This document shows, piece by piece, positions 7,213 to 14,673 of a stretch of DNA of 15,166 bases. The translations under genes and the position numbers were made by a program. Within the stretch, counting starts at the first letter, position 1, and every line of letters starts with the position of its first letter. The notes under the pieces were generated by a model. It was not told the origin of the DNA, searched no databases, and was given only the letters and a program-made list of their open reading frames with translations. Origin of the DNA: DASWHX01 sp036397995 (GTDB lineage: Bacteria > Bacteroidota > Bacteroidia > Cytophagales > Cyclobacteriaceae); contig DASWHX010000029.1 in the NCBI GenBank assembly GCA_036397995.1, positions 1-15,166 of the forward strand, written 5' to 3'.

Positions 7213-8819
7213 TTAATAAACCCGAACCATTCCTCTCCCTCACGATGCCGAAATTCAATCATCCCCGGCCACAAAGGTGCAGCCAACTTTGAAGCCCAGT
7301 CTGCGTGCAGTACTTTTAACCGGTTGACAAGGTCAGGTTGAACTTCAGCAAAATTCCGTTCCTCAAATTTGTCAGCGGCCATATTAAATAACAATGTCTG
7401 GCCTGTGAGGTCATTATAAATCAATTTCCATTGCTCATAGCGGATGGCTTTATTGTAACCACCTTGCCAAAAAATACTTTCATGAGGTGGGCTTGTTACC
7501 TGCCTGGTGATGTATGGCATTAAATCTTTCCCATCAATAGTTCTTTCCTTCGGAAGACCCGAGCCAGTTAAAATCGCTATTGTTGAAAAAATGTCCAATG
7601 TGGTTGCAGGAAAGATAAATTTACTCCCTTTTTCGATTTTACCTTTCCATTGCATCATCATCGGAATGTTTACACCGCCTTCAAATTGAGTAATTTTACC
7701 CCCTCTGAGTGGCGCATTGTCCGTGGTTTTTGTATATGTTGCTCCTCCGTTATCACTGAGAAAGATAATTAGGGTATTTGGTGCAAGTCCAAGTTTATCA
7801 ACCGTGGTAGTAATTTTGCCCACAGCGTCATCCAAAGATTTTATCATTGCGAGATATACCCTTTTTACCGGATCTTCAATATGGGAAAATTGTTCAATGT
7901 ATTTCCCGGGTGCCTGCAATGGTGTGTGAGGGGCATTAAAAGGGATATACAAAAGAAAAGGATTGTTTTGGTTTTGATCAATGAACTTTATTGCTTCTTC
8001 AGCAAGAACATCGGTCAAATATCCTTTCTGTTCAACCAGCTCCTCATTGCGATACAGGTTGCAATCAGCATTGCCAAGACATCCCCAAATATACTGGTCG
8101 GTCCAATCTTCTTCGATTCGCTGACTAATGATGTCAGGGTTGTCTTCTCTTGCATATAAATGGTGGGAAGATTTGAATCCATAGAAATAATCAAACCCAA
8201 AATTGCGTGGAGACAATTCATCGGCATATCCCAAATGCCATTTCCCGATAAGCGCCGTCTCATATCCCCTGGCTTTTGCTAATTCGCCGAAAGTAATTTC
8301 AGAGGGTGGCAATCCCTGCTTATTAATGTCCTCCTGATTCGGAACAGAATTCATCCTGATAGGATACCACGGATCGCTGTCCACAAAAAATTTCATTCCA
8401 TAATACTGCATAAGGTTTGTAAGATAAGTTTCATGGATTTGAAACTCCATGCCAAACCTTTGCTGGTATCGACCGGTAAGTAAACCTGCCCGCGAAGGAG
8501 TGCACACAGATGCAGTCGTGTAGGCTTCGGAAAAAGTAATGCCATTGATTCCAATACTGTCAATAAATGGGGTGTTGATTAATTTACTGCCATACTTTGA
8601 AATATCAGTCTTGCCCAAATCATCTGCCAGGATGATTATTATATTGGGAGTTATCGTTGAGTCATTTCCAGTTTGGATGCTCGTCAGAAATTTATTTTTG
8701 GCATCAAGCTGATCCTGATCATGATTAATCGCGAATTTTTTGCTTGACAACGGATAAAAAAGGTATGCGACAAGGATTAAAATTAAAGACAAGGTTATTC
8801 CGCGAGTAATTTTATTCAT
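7209..8819 (-). CDS. Secreted or membrane-anchored sulfatase (arylsulfatase family)
   Basis: Hydrolyses sulfate esters, probably of a polysaccharide or other sulfated organic compound outside the cytoplasm. The 536-residue protein begins with a signal or anchor helix (residues 7-24) that has no lipobox cysteine. The metal-binding ILADDLG is at 63-69 (D66, D67). The activation motif CTPSR at 106-110, followed by AGLLTG, is the Cys-type site converted to formylglycine, so a maturase is needed; none is in this window. Other active-site residues are K193 and H195 in GKWHLG, H298 in APHTP, D356 and N357 in SDNGG, and K375 in LRGGK. The C-terminal subdomain ends the chain normally. The stretch at about 130-172, between the activation motif and GKWHLG, looks longer than in many sulfatases and may shape substrate choice. 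It lies 62 bases downstream of the lipocalin-like gene on the same strand. Confidence 0.95.
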   Translation of the reverse strand: MNKITRGITLSLILILVAYLFYPLSSKKFAINHDQDQLDAKNKFLTSIQTGNDSTITPNIIIILADDLGKTDISKYGSKLINTPFIDSIGINGITFSEAYTTASVCTPSRAGLLTGRYQQRFGMEFQIHETYLTNLMQYYGMKFFVDSDPWYPIRMNSVPNQEDINKQGLPPSEITFGELAKARGYETALIGKWHLGYADELSPRNFGFDYFYGFKSSHHLYAREDNPDIISQRIEEDWTDQYIWGCLGNADCNLYRNEELVEQKGYLTDVLAEEAIKFIDQNQNNPFLLYIPFNAPHTPLQAPGKYIEQFSHIEDPVKRVYLAMIKSLDDAVGKITTTVDKLGLAPNTLIIFLSDNGGATYTKTTDNAPLRGGKITQFEGGVNIPMMMQWKGKIEKGSKFIFPATTLDIFSTIAILTGSGLPKERTIDGKDLMPYITRQVTSPPHESIFWQGGYNKAIRYEQWKLIYNDLTGQTLLFNMAADKFEERNFAEVQPDLVNRLKVLHADWASKLAAPLWPGMIEFRHREGEEWFGFIN

Positions 8820-8825
8820 CCTTGC

Positions 8826-8851
8826 AATAATCCGGCTTTTTGGGGATTATT
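8826..8851. repeat. 8-base-arm inverted repeat upstream of the sulfatase
   Basis: AATAATCC at 8826-8833 and GGATTATT at 8844-8851 are perfect inverted arms around a 10-base loop. They lie between the lipocalin-like gene and the sulfatase, six bases from the sulfatase ATG. It could be a regulator site, a leader hairpin or a weak terminator; there is no U-run after the hairpin on the minus strand. Confidence 0.5.
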
Positions 8852-8881
8852 TTAAGAAAAAATGCAAAATGCGACTGGAAA

Positions 8882-9637
8882 TTAGTTCTTATCCACCTGA
8901 ATCCAGATTTCATCAACTGGATTTCCCGTGGAGCCTTTTCCGCTATGGTGCCAACCGTCCCCTGTTAGCTCAATATCAAAGGTTAAACTCATACCTACCC
9001 TGGTTGAGTCACGGGAAAAAAACTCAATATGTTCCGTATACTTGGCATCCTTTACTTCATACGTGCCGCCACCGGTTCCAAAGAATTCTTTTGTTTCAGA
9101 ATTCAGGGCAATCCATTGAAATCTGTTTTCAGAAAGAATTTTTAAAGTTTTCCTTGGCCGATCCGGCATTTCCACAAAATTCCCATCCCGCATCCGGCCA
9201 CTGATTCTCCAGGCTCCGCTGAGTGGATATTTTTCTGTCGCTTCAAGTTTCTTCCAGGTTTCCATCCATCGTTTTCCTTCCTTTCTTCCAACCTTCCTCA
9301 AGGTGTTTCCGGCCAATTCAACTTCATATACTTCAGCGGTATTCACTAGGTCCGAATTCCAGGTGTTCGAAAGAAATACATCTTCAAGCCGGTTCCCGAC
9401 GATCGTATAAGTACCAGCCGAAGCTCCCTTAAAATCTTTATCCATAGTGTCAAAGCTCGCTTCCGAAAAATAGCCGTTGGTAATTATTCTTACTCTTCGC
9501 TCCGATGCAACATTGCCATTTTGAGACATTAGCTCCCATGAACCCTGAAGATTCAAATTTTCTCTTTTTTCGATTTCACTTAATTTGATAAATGACGGGG
9601 AGGTGAAAACCAGCAGCAAAAATATTATTGTTTTCAT
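8882..9637 (-). CDS. Secreted protein with two lipocalin-like repeats
   Basis: I do not recognise a named family with certainty. The 251-residue product starts with a short signal peptide (MKTIIFLLLVFTSPSF) and then has two homologous halves, about 30-131 and 139-248. Each half begins L-x-G-x-W (LQGSWEL, LSGAWRI). Each has a strand ending in N-G/R-F/Y-F-type residues (VRIITNGYF, LKILSENRF), a GTY turn (AGTYTIV, GGTYEVK) and a late strand (YEVELAGNTLRKVG, FDIELTGDGWHHSG), and closes with W-x-x-V/L. This pattern is typical of small lipocalin-like beta-barrels in Bacteroidota periplasmic proteins of the DUF4488-like kind; that assignment is an inference. No catalytic motif is visible, so ligand binding is the likeliest role. 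It is upstream of the sulfatase on the same strand and may be co-transcribed with it. Confidence 0.75.
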   Translation of the reverse strand: MKTIIFLLLVFTSPSFIKLSEIEKRENLNLQGSWELMSQNGNVASERRVRIITNGYFSEASFDTMDKDFKGASAGTYTIVGNRLEDVFLSNTWNSDLVNTAEVYEVELAGNTLRKVGRKEGKRWMETWKKLEATEKYPLSGAWRISGRMRDGNFVEMPDRPRKTLKILSENRFQWIALNSETKEFFGTGGGTYEVKDAKYTEHIEFFSRDSTRVGMSLTFDIELTGDGWHHSGKGSTGNPVDEIWIQVDKN

Positions 9638-9698
9638 CGGTTTAGGTAATTTTCTTCCTTTAAGTTAGTGTAAATTGTTTTGAATTCCAGAGACTTTG

Positions 9699-9836
9699 AG
9701 AGTTAAGAGTGAGTTTAGGGTTTAGGGTTTAGAGTTTAGAGTTACTACCTAAAAGGCAGGGCTTGACCATTCCAATCGGTTGAACTTATTCCTGGCGAGG
9801 GTGCTCCTCAACTCTTAACTCTAAACTCTTAACTCT
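9699..9836. repeat. Inverted heptad-repeat element (MITE- or hairpin-like)
   Basis: The left arm (9699-9743) is built of heptamers related to TTTAGAG: TTTAGGG twice, then TTTAGAG, preceded by AGAGTTAAGAG. The right arm (9810-9836) is the complementary series AACTCTT, AACTCTA, AACTCTT, AACTCT. The outermost 11 bases are perfect inverted repeats: AGAGTTAAGAG at 9699-9709 and CTCTTAACTCT at 9826-9836. The 66-base centre has no open frame. The 211-base gap between the lipocalin-like gene and the ureohydrolase is mostly this element, whose right end lies only 12 bases before the ureohydrolase ATG. It could be a mobile palindrome, a bidirectional terminator or a leader hairpin. Confidence 0.7.
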
Positions 9837-9848
9837 ATAATAGCTAAT

Positions 9849-10664
9849 ATGTTAAATCAGCAAAAAACAAAAAATACCACGATAGCTTTAAAAGGCATTC
9901 CTTTTGATGCGAATTCTTCGTATTTACCTGGGGCTGCAAAGGGACCAGGGGCAATCCGGAAAGCCCTGCTTAGTCCGTCAGCCAATCTTTCAACTGAATC
10001 AATAATTGATTTAGGTTCATCCTGCCAGATAATTGATGCCGGAGATATTCAGGTTAGAGATTTCTTTCCTGATATCGTTCAAGCTACAAGGGAAATTTTA
10101 TCATCGAATTTATCGCCTGTTATTTTGGGCGGTGATCATAGTATCACCTATCCGGTGATTAAAGCCTTTTCTGAGAAATTTCCTGACTTAACCATCCTGC
10201 ATCTTGATGCTCACGGGGATCTTTATAATGATTTTGAAGGAAACAAATTTTCCCATGCCAGCCCCTTTGCCCGAATAATGGAAGAAGGGCTCGCCACACG
10301 GTTAATTCAAGTGGGAATAAGAACCTTGACACCACATCAAAAAATACAAGCTGACCGTTTTGGTGTGGAAATTATTGAAATGAAACATTTTCAGATCAGA
10401 AGCATACCTGAACTGGCATCACCCTTGTATCTTTCGCTGGACATGGATGTTTTGGATCCTGCATTTGCCCCGGGAATTTCGCATTACGAACCCGGAGGAA
10501 TGAGTACCCGGCAAGTTATTTCCATTTTGCAATCCATTAAGCCAACCTTAGTCGGTGCCGATATTGTAGAATTAAATCCGGATCGGGACTTCAATGAAAT
10601 GACAGCGATGACCGCAGCTAAATTCTTAAAAGAAATTATTGACAACATGCTTCGAAAACCATGA
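9849..10664 (+). CDS. Arginase/agmatinase-family ureohydrolase
   Basis: Binuclear manganese hydrolase that releases urea from a guanidino compound. The 271-residue protein keeps every metal ligand: H97 in GGDHS, D120, H122 and D124 in DAHGD, and D198 and D200 in SLDMDVLDPAFAP. The conserved acid is E242 in DIVELNP. SHASPFARI (135-143) follows the DAHGD motif, as in agmatinase-like members rather than classic arginase, which has a different substrate loop. Agmatine, guanidinobutyrate, arginine or formiminoglutamate are all possible; agmatinase-like is my best guess, but no speB name is given because the specificity loop is not diagnostic. Its stop overlaps the next gene start (ATGA), making it the first gene of a four-gene operon. 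The heptad inverted-repeat element abuts its start. Confidence 0.88.
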   Translation: MLNQQKTKNTTIALKGIPFDANSSYLPGAAKGPGAIRKALLSPSANLSTESIIDLGSSCQIIDAGDIQVRDFFPDIVQATREILSSNLSPVILGGDHSITYPVIKAFSEKFPDLTILHLDAHGDLYNDFEGNKFSHASPFARIMEEGLATRLIQVGIRTLTPHQKIQADRFGVEIIEMKHFQIRSIPELASPLYLSLDMDVLDPAFAPGISHYEPGGMSTRQVISILQSIKPTLVGADIVELNPDRDFNEMTAMTAAKFLKEIIDNMLRKP

Positions 10665-11182
10665 ATTTTGATCTGAATAAAAGCCTGGAAATCTTAAAAA
10701 GAACACCTGATGTGCTGGATGCTCAATTAAAGGACCTTCCCGCGTTCTGGTCTGAAGGTAAAGAAGCGGTTGGCCGGTGGTCAGCCATGGATGTCGTTGC
10801 ACATCTGATTCACGGTGAAATCGAAGACTGGATACCCAGGGCCAAAATTATTCTGTTTGAAAAAAATAAGCAGTTTCCACCATTTAATCCTTCAGGATTT
10901 GGTAAGATTCTTCAAAATAAAACGATGGATAAACTGTTGAACGATTTCAGGAAATTGAGAGAATCTAATATTAGAGAGCTAAAAAAATTAAATTTGTCCG
11001 AAAATGATTTTCAGAAAACCGGCATTCATCCTGAATTTGGTGAAGTAACTTTGCATCAGCATTTATCAACATGGACTGTGCACGACCTGAATCACTTGTA
11101 TCAAATAAGTCGTGCGGTTGGAAAACAATATTCTGAAGATATTGGTCCGTGGAAAAAATATTTAAGATTAGTAAGAGACTAA
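10661..11182 (+). CDS. DinB-like four-helix metal-dependent protein
   Basis: A protein of 173 residues in the DinB/YfiT-like superfamily. These are four-helix bundles with a three-histidine metal site, and many act as thiol-dependent transferases or have no known role. The likely ligands are H48 in VVAHLIHGE and H141 and H145 in TVHDLNHLYQIS. The segment WSAMDVVAHLIHGE is the usual helix-two signature, and LHQHLSTWTVHDLNHL is the last helix. The length is normal. The gene overlaps the ureohydrolase by four bases (ATGA) and ends one base before the NRDE gene, so it is translated within the same operon. No substrate can be assigned. Confidence 0.88.
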   Translation: MNFDLNKSLEILKRTPDVLDAQLKDLPAFWSEGKEAVGRWSAMDVVAHLIHGEIEDWIPRAKIILFEKNKQFPPFNPSGFGKILQNKTMDKLLNDFRKLRESNIRELKKLNLSENDFQKTGIHPEFGEVTLHQHLSTWTVHDLNHLYQISRAVGKQYSEDIGPWKKYLRLVRD

Positions 11183-11183
11183 C

Positions 11184-11963
11184 ATGTGCCTGGTTGTATT
11201 TTCATACAAGAAACATCTTAATTATAAACTGATCATCGCCGCTAACCGGGATGAATTTTACCATCGTCCTACGCAGCCGGCAGACTTCTGGCATGATTCT
11301 CCCAATCTACTTGGAGGAAGAGACCTGGAAGCAAATGGAACATGGATGGGGGTAACAACTGAAGGCAAAGTTAGTCTGCTCACTAACTATAGAGACCTAC
11401 GAAACCTCAAACAAAATACACCGAGTCGCGGCCACCTTGTTTCTGATTTTTTGAAACAAGAAGAGCTTCCTAAGACCTATCTTGAAAAATTACACAACAT
11501 ATCGGATACCTATAACGGATTTAACCTGGTAGTTGGAAATCAGGATGACCTGTGGTATTATTCTAATGAGAACAAACGGATAACAATGCTAGGTTCCGGG
11601 CTGTATGGTTTAAGTAATGCTCTGATTGATACTCCATGGCCAAAATTAATCAGGGCAAAAAATAAAATTGGAGATGCCTTTAATGATGACTTTATTAATG
11701 CAGATAAAGTTCTCGACGCACTCTTTGATGACCTGAGAGCAAGTGATGACCAGCTGCCGGACACAGGCATCGGTTTTGAGAAAGAGAAAATGCTCTCCTC
11801 CATTTTCATTAAGAGTCCTGATTATGGAACACGCTGCTCTACATTGGTTACAGTTGATCAAAATGACAACCTGAACTTTCATGAGCGAACCTATGATTTG
11901 AAAACCTTTGCATATTCAACCCGGCTTTTCGAATTCCGGTTAAATTCCAGGGTACGTGGCTGA
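11184..11963 (+). CDS. NRDE (TANGO2-like) family protein
   Basis: A protein of 259 residues that starts MCLVVFSY and carries the eponymous NRDE tetrad at residues 21-24, in IAANRDEFYHRP. Other family marks are LLGGRDLEANGTWMGVT (42-58), LLTNYRD (66-72), GFNLVVG (113-119), YGLSNALIDTPWPK (141-154), and the late GTRCSTLVTVD. Cys2 directly after the initiator Met is invariant in the family and fits an N-terminal nucleophile fold after Met removal; that is family knowledge, not proof of activity. Eukaryotic TANGO2 has been linked to heme and lipid handling, while the bacterial role is unclear. It begins one base after the DinB-like gene and overlaps the hydrolase start by eight bases. Confidence 0.9.
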   Translation: MCLVVFSYKKHLNYKLIIAANRDEFYHRPTQPADFWHDSPNLLGGRDLEANGTWMGVTTEGKVSLLTNYRDLRNLKQNTPSRGHLVSDFLKQEELPKTYLEKLHNISDTYNGFNLVVGNQDDLWYYSNENKRITMLGSGLYGLSNALIDTPWPKLIRAKNKIGDAFNDDFINADKVLDALFDDLRASDDQLPDTGIGFEKEKMLSSIFIKSPDYGTRCSTLVTVDQNDNLNFHERTYDLKTFAYSTRLFEFRLNSRVRG

Positions 11964-12825
11964 AAAAAAAATCAACGTGCCTTTTATTCTCCGGTTCATC
12001 CCCTGGATCTTTCCAAAACTGGAGAGAATAGTGCCGCTCCTGGCATACAAATTTGCGGTTAAACTTTTCTTCACCCCAATCCGGTACAAAATTCCTTCCA
12101 CAGAAAAAGAATTTACGAAAACAGGCGAGCCTTTTCTGATTGAAGTAAACCGGAAGAAAATCCGGGGCTTTAGCTGGGGTGAAGGAAACACGATTGTTGG
12201 AGTTCATGGGTGGTCAGGACGCGGAGCTATGTTGCGCAAATTTGTTAAACCGTTAACAGTAAGTGGTTTCAGGGTGGTTTTGTTCGATGGACCCGCGCAT
12301 GGCTCCTCTGAAGGCTTCAGCACCGATCCATTAGAGTTTGAAGGAGTCATTCTTGAAATTGAATCGAAATTCAATCCGGTGGTTGGCTACATCACCCATA
12401 GTTTCGGGGGTACAGCCGCATTGTTTTGCTTTTCAAGAGGGCTGAAACCAAAACCCATTGTTCTCATCGCAGTTCCTGCAATTGGCGAGGATGTGGTTCA
12501 GACCTTTACTGCGCGAATTAACGGAACCCGTAAAGTGATAAAGAAGCTCGAAGAATTTACACAGCAGCGGTATGGCAAATCTTTCTATGAGATAAGCGCA
12601 ATAAATACAGCCCGGACTATTGGATTCACGCCAGCTCTCGTAATCCATGATAAGAATGATGACGATGTTCCGGTTGAACATGGGGAAAAGCTTATGGATG
12701 CCCTGCCAAATGGTACGCTGTTGCGAACTATAGGGCTTGGCCACAATAGAATTCTCAGAGATCCTTCTGTTGTTAACCACGTGGTTGAGTTCTTCGCACA
12801 TCATTGCAGTTTAATAACTCACTAA
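11956..12825 (+). CDS. Alpha/beta hydrolase, GTG start
   Basis: A serine hydrolase of 289 residues. The oxyanion strand is VGVHGWSGRG (81-90), followed by FDGPAHGSSEG (110-120). The nucleophile is S149 in YITHSFGGTAA, so the elbow reads T-H-S-F-G, with Thr where most members have Gly. Acid and base are probably D235 in HDKNDDDVP and H263 in GLGHNRIL. The start is GTG at 11956, eight bases inside the end of the NRDE gene; no ATG occurs nearby in frame and the first in-frame ATG (12229) would remove the oxyanion strand. The N-terminal 45 residues are hydrophobic and basic, suggesting membrane association or a lid. The substrate is unknown. It is the last gene of the ureohydrolase operon. Confidence 0.87.
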   Translation: MAEKKINVPFILRFIPWIFPKLERIVPLLAYKFAVKLFFTPIRYKIPSTEKEFTKTGEPFLIEVNRKKIRGFSWGEGNTIVGVHGWSGRGAMLRKFVKPLTVSGFRVVLFDGPAHGSSEGFSTDPLEFEGVILEIESKFNPVVGYITHSFGGTAALFCFSRGLKPKPIVLIAVPAIGEDVVQTFTARINGTRKVIKKLEEFTQQRYGKSFYEISAINTARTIGFTPALVIHDKNDDDVPVEHGEKLMDALPNGTLLRTIGLGHNRILRDPSVVNHVVEFFAHHCSLITH

Positions 12826-12840
12826 ATTGTCATTAATTAT

Positions 12841-12848
12841 TACCTTTG
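12841..12848 (+). promoter_or_regulatory. Putative -7 promoter element of gcvT
   Basis: TACCTTTG is a perfect match to TAnnTTTG and is followed 22 bases later by the gcvT ATG. No clear TTTG occurs at the usual distance upstream. It suggests that gcvT and the comB-like gene are transcribed separately from the upstream operon. Confidence 0.55.
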
Positions 12849-12870
12849 TTTTCCTCAAAAATTCGCTGAG

Positions 12871-13953
12871 ATGGAGATTAAGAAAATTACTTTGAATGAT
12901 GTACATGAAAGCCTCGGCGCCAAAATGGTTCCGTTCGCCGGATTCAATATGCCGGTGAGATATAGTTCTGATATCGAAGAACACATGCAAGTCAGAAATG
13001 GAGTGGGCATCTTTGATGTTTCCCACATGGGTGAATTTTTTCTCAGAGGCCCCGGGGCTTTGGATCTTATCCAGAAAATCAGTTCCAATGATGCGACAAA
13101 ATTATTTCCCGGAAGAGCTCAATATTCCTGTTTGCCAAATAAGATTGGCGGAATTGTGGATGACTTAATTATTTATATGCTGAAAGAAAATGAATACATG
13201 CTGGTAGTTAATGCGTCAAATATTGAAAAAGACTGGGATTGGATTTCCAGCTGCAATGATTCAGGCGTTGACATGGAAAATGCTTCTGATAAAATATCTT
13301 TATTTGCCATCCAGGGTCCAAAAGCGATTGAAGCATTGCAGCCTTTAAGTTCGGTCGATCTTTCTGCTATCAAGTTCTACCATTTTGAAATTGGCGATTT
13401 CGCCGGCATACAGGATGTGATAATCTCCGGCACAGGATATACTGGATCCGGTGGTTTTGAAATTTATGTTAAGAATGAAGATGCTTTGCATACCTGGAAT
13501 AAGGTAATGGAAACGGCTGCTCCTTTTGGAATTAAACCAATTGGTCTTGGTGCAAGAGATACCTTACGTTTGGAAAAAGGTTATTGCCTTTATGGCAATG
13601 ACATTGATGATACCACCTCGCCATTGGAAGCCGGTTTAGGTTGGGTAACCAGGTTCACAAAGGAATTTATAAATTCCGGGAATCTCAAAGAACAAAAAGA
13701 AAAAGGAGTAGAAAAAAAACTGGCTGGATTTCAAATGACTGATCGTGGAATACCCAGGCACGGCTACCTGATAAAATCAGAGGATGGAAATACTATTGGC
13801 CACGTCACTTCAGGAACTCAGTCTCCAATGTTAGCCGTTGGAATCGGGATGGGTTATGTAAAGGATGACTACTCAAAACCAGGTTCAATAATATTTATTG
13901 AAATTCGAAATAAATTATTGAAGGCCGAAGTGAAATCTTTACCCTTTGTCTAA
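12871..13953 (+). CDS. gcvT: Glycine cleavage system aminomethyltransferase (T-protein)
   Basis: Transfers the aminomethyl carbon from the lipoylated H-protein to tetrahydrofolate, releasing ammonia, in the glycine cleavage system. The 360-residue length is normal. Family landmarks are MVPFAGFNMPVRY (19-31), GIFDVSHMGEF (46-56), GGIVDDLIIY (93-102) with the conserved acid at D97 or D98, VVNASNIEKDWDWI (112-125), and GTGYTGSGGFEIY near 188-200. These are followed by LGARDTLRLEKGYCLYGNDID, which contributes to folate binding, and a C-terminal barrel with GHVTSGTQSPML. It does not carry the extra domains of dimethylglycine or sarcosine dehydrogenases. H- and P-protein genes are not here; the L-protein (lpd) is at the other end of the window. 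The stop is followed directly, with no gap, by the comB-like ATG. Confidence 0.95.
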   Translation: MEIKKITLNDVHESLGAKMVPFAGFNMPVRYSSDIEEHMQVRNGVGIFDVSHMGEFFLRGPGALDLIQKISSNDATKLFPGRAQYSCLPNKIGGIVDDLIIYMLKENEYMLVVNASNIEKDWDWISSCNDSGVDMENASDKISLFAIQGPKAIEALQPLSSVDLSAIKFYHFEIGDFAGIQDVIISGTGYTGSGGFEIYVKNEDALHTWNKVMETAAPFGIKPIGLGARDTLRLEKGYCLYGNDIDDTTSPLEAGLGWVTRFTKEFINSGNLKEQKEKGVEKKLAGFQMTDRGIPRHGYLIKSEDGNTIGHVTSGTQSPMLAVGIGMGYVKDDYSKPGSIIFIEIRNKLLKAEVKSLPFV

Positions 13954-14673
13954 ATGCCATCTCTTGAAATTTGTTTTAGTCCTGACTTACTGCATTTGTA
14001 TACTTTGGAAAACAAGAAAGTGGTGGTTGCAGACATCCTGCGCGCAACTTCCTGTATGGTTACCGGCCTTGCCTGCGGGGTAAAGTCTTTTACTCCTTTT
14101 GCTGATTTGGAGGAATGCCGGCAAATGAGGCAAAAAGGATACTTGATCGCTGCCGAAAGAGACGGCCAAACTATAGATGGCTTTGATTTGGGGAACAGTC
14201 CATTCTCTTACATGAGTGATGAAGTGGCTGGGAAAAAAGTAGCATTTACCACCACAAATGGCACCCAGGCCATACAAAAATCCGGAAAAGGCGAAATTCT
14301 AATTGGTTCCTTTTTGAATTTGCAAGCTGTGACAGATTTCCTTAATGCTTCAGGGGAAGATGTCGTAGTAGTTTGTGCAGGATGGAAAGGGAGATTTAAT
14401 CTTGAAGATACGTTGTTTGCCGGGGCCTTGTCAATGAATCTTGTAAACTATAGCATTAACGATGATGCGGCGCTTGCAGCTAAGTACTTGTATTCCATTT
14501 CCAAAAATAATCTCTTTCAATTCCTTTCCAATTCTTCTCACTTTAGCCGCCTAAAGAAACTAAATATTCAAAAAGATATTGAATTTTGTCTTTCCCTAAA
14601 TCAATATTCTAATTTACCAAAAGTAATTAATGGCATTGTAACAAATAATTATGAAGGAAATAACCCCCTGTAG
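13954..14673 (+). CDS. comB: ComB family 2-phosphosulfolactate phosphatase-like protein
   Basis: Family members hydrolyse 2-phosphosulfolactate to sulfolactate, a step first defined in coenzyme M synthesis of methanogens; bacterial members may serve other sulfonate routes. The 239-residue protein shows VVVADILRATSC (23-34), AAERDG (66-71), GFDLGNSPFSY (76-86), AFTTTNGTQAI (97-107), and CAGWKGRFNLEDTLFAG (141-157), all ComB signatures. Activity here is an inference from family. It begins at the base after the gcvT stop, so the two are co-transcribed and probably translationally coupled. The final codons, AAC CCC CTG TAG, are the left end of the repeat element that fills the next 490 bases, so the present C-terminus (NPL) and stop were probably acquired from that element. 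Confidence 0.88.
   Translation: MPSLEICFSPDLLHLYTLENKKVVVADILRATSCMVTGLACGVKSFTPFADLEECRQMRQKGYLIAAERDGQTIDGFDLGNSPFSYMSDEVAGKKVAFTTTNGTQAIQKSGKGEILIGSFLNLQAVTDFLNASGEDVVVVCAGWKGRFNLEDTLFAGALSMNLVNYSINDDAALAAKYLYSISKNNLFQFLSNSSHFSRLKKLNIQKDIEFCLSLNQYSNLPKVINGIVTNNYEGNNPL

Noticed and set aside
9711..9743. TTTAGGG repeats identical to plant telomere units
   Set aside because: There are only two exact units, followed by TTTAGAG variants and facing an inverted arm inside a bacterial gene context. It is better explained as a palindromic heptad element.
9831..9846. TATAAT just before the ureohydrolase ATG as a sigma-70 -10 box
   Set aside because: It is too close to the start codon, lies in the AT-rich end of the repeat arm, and the primary sigma factor of this phylum prefers TAnnTTTG.
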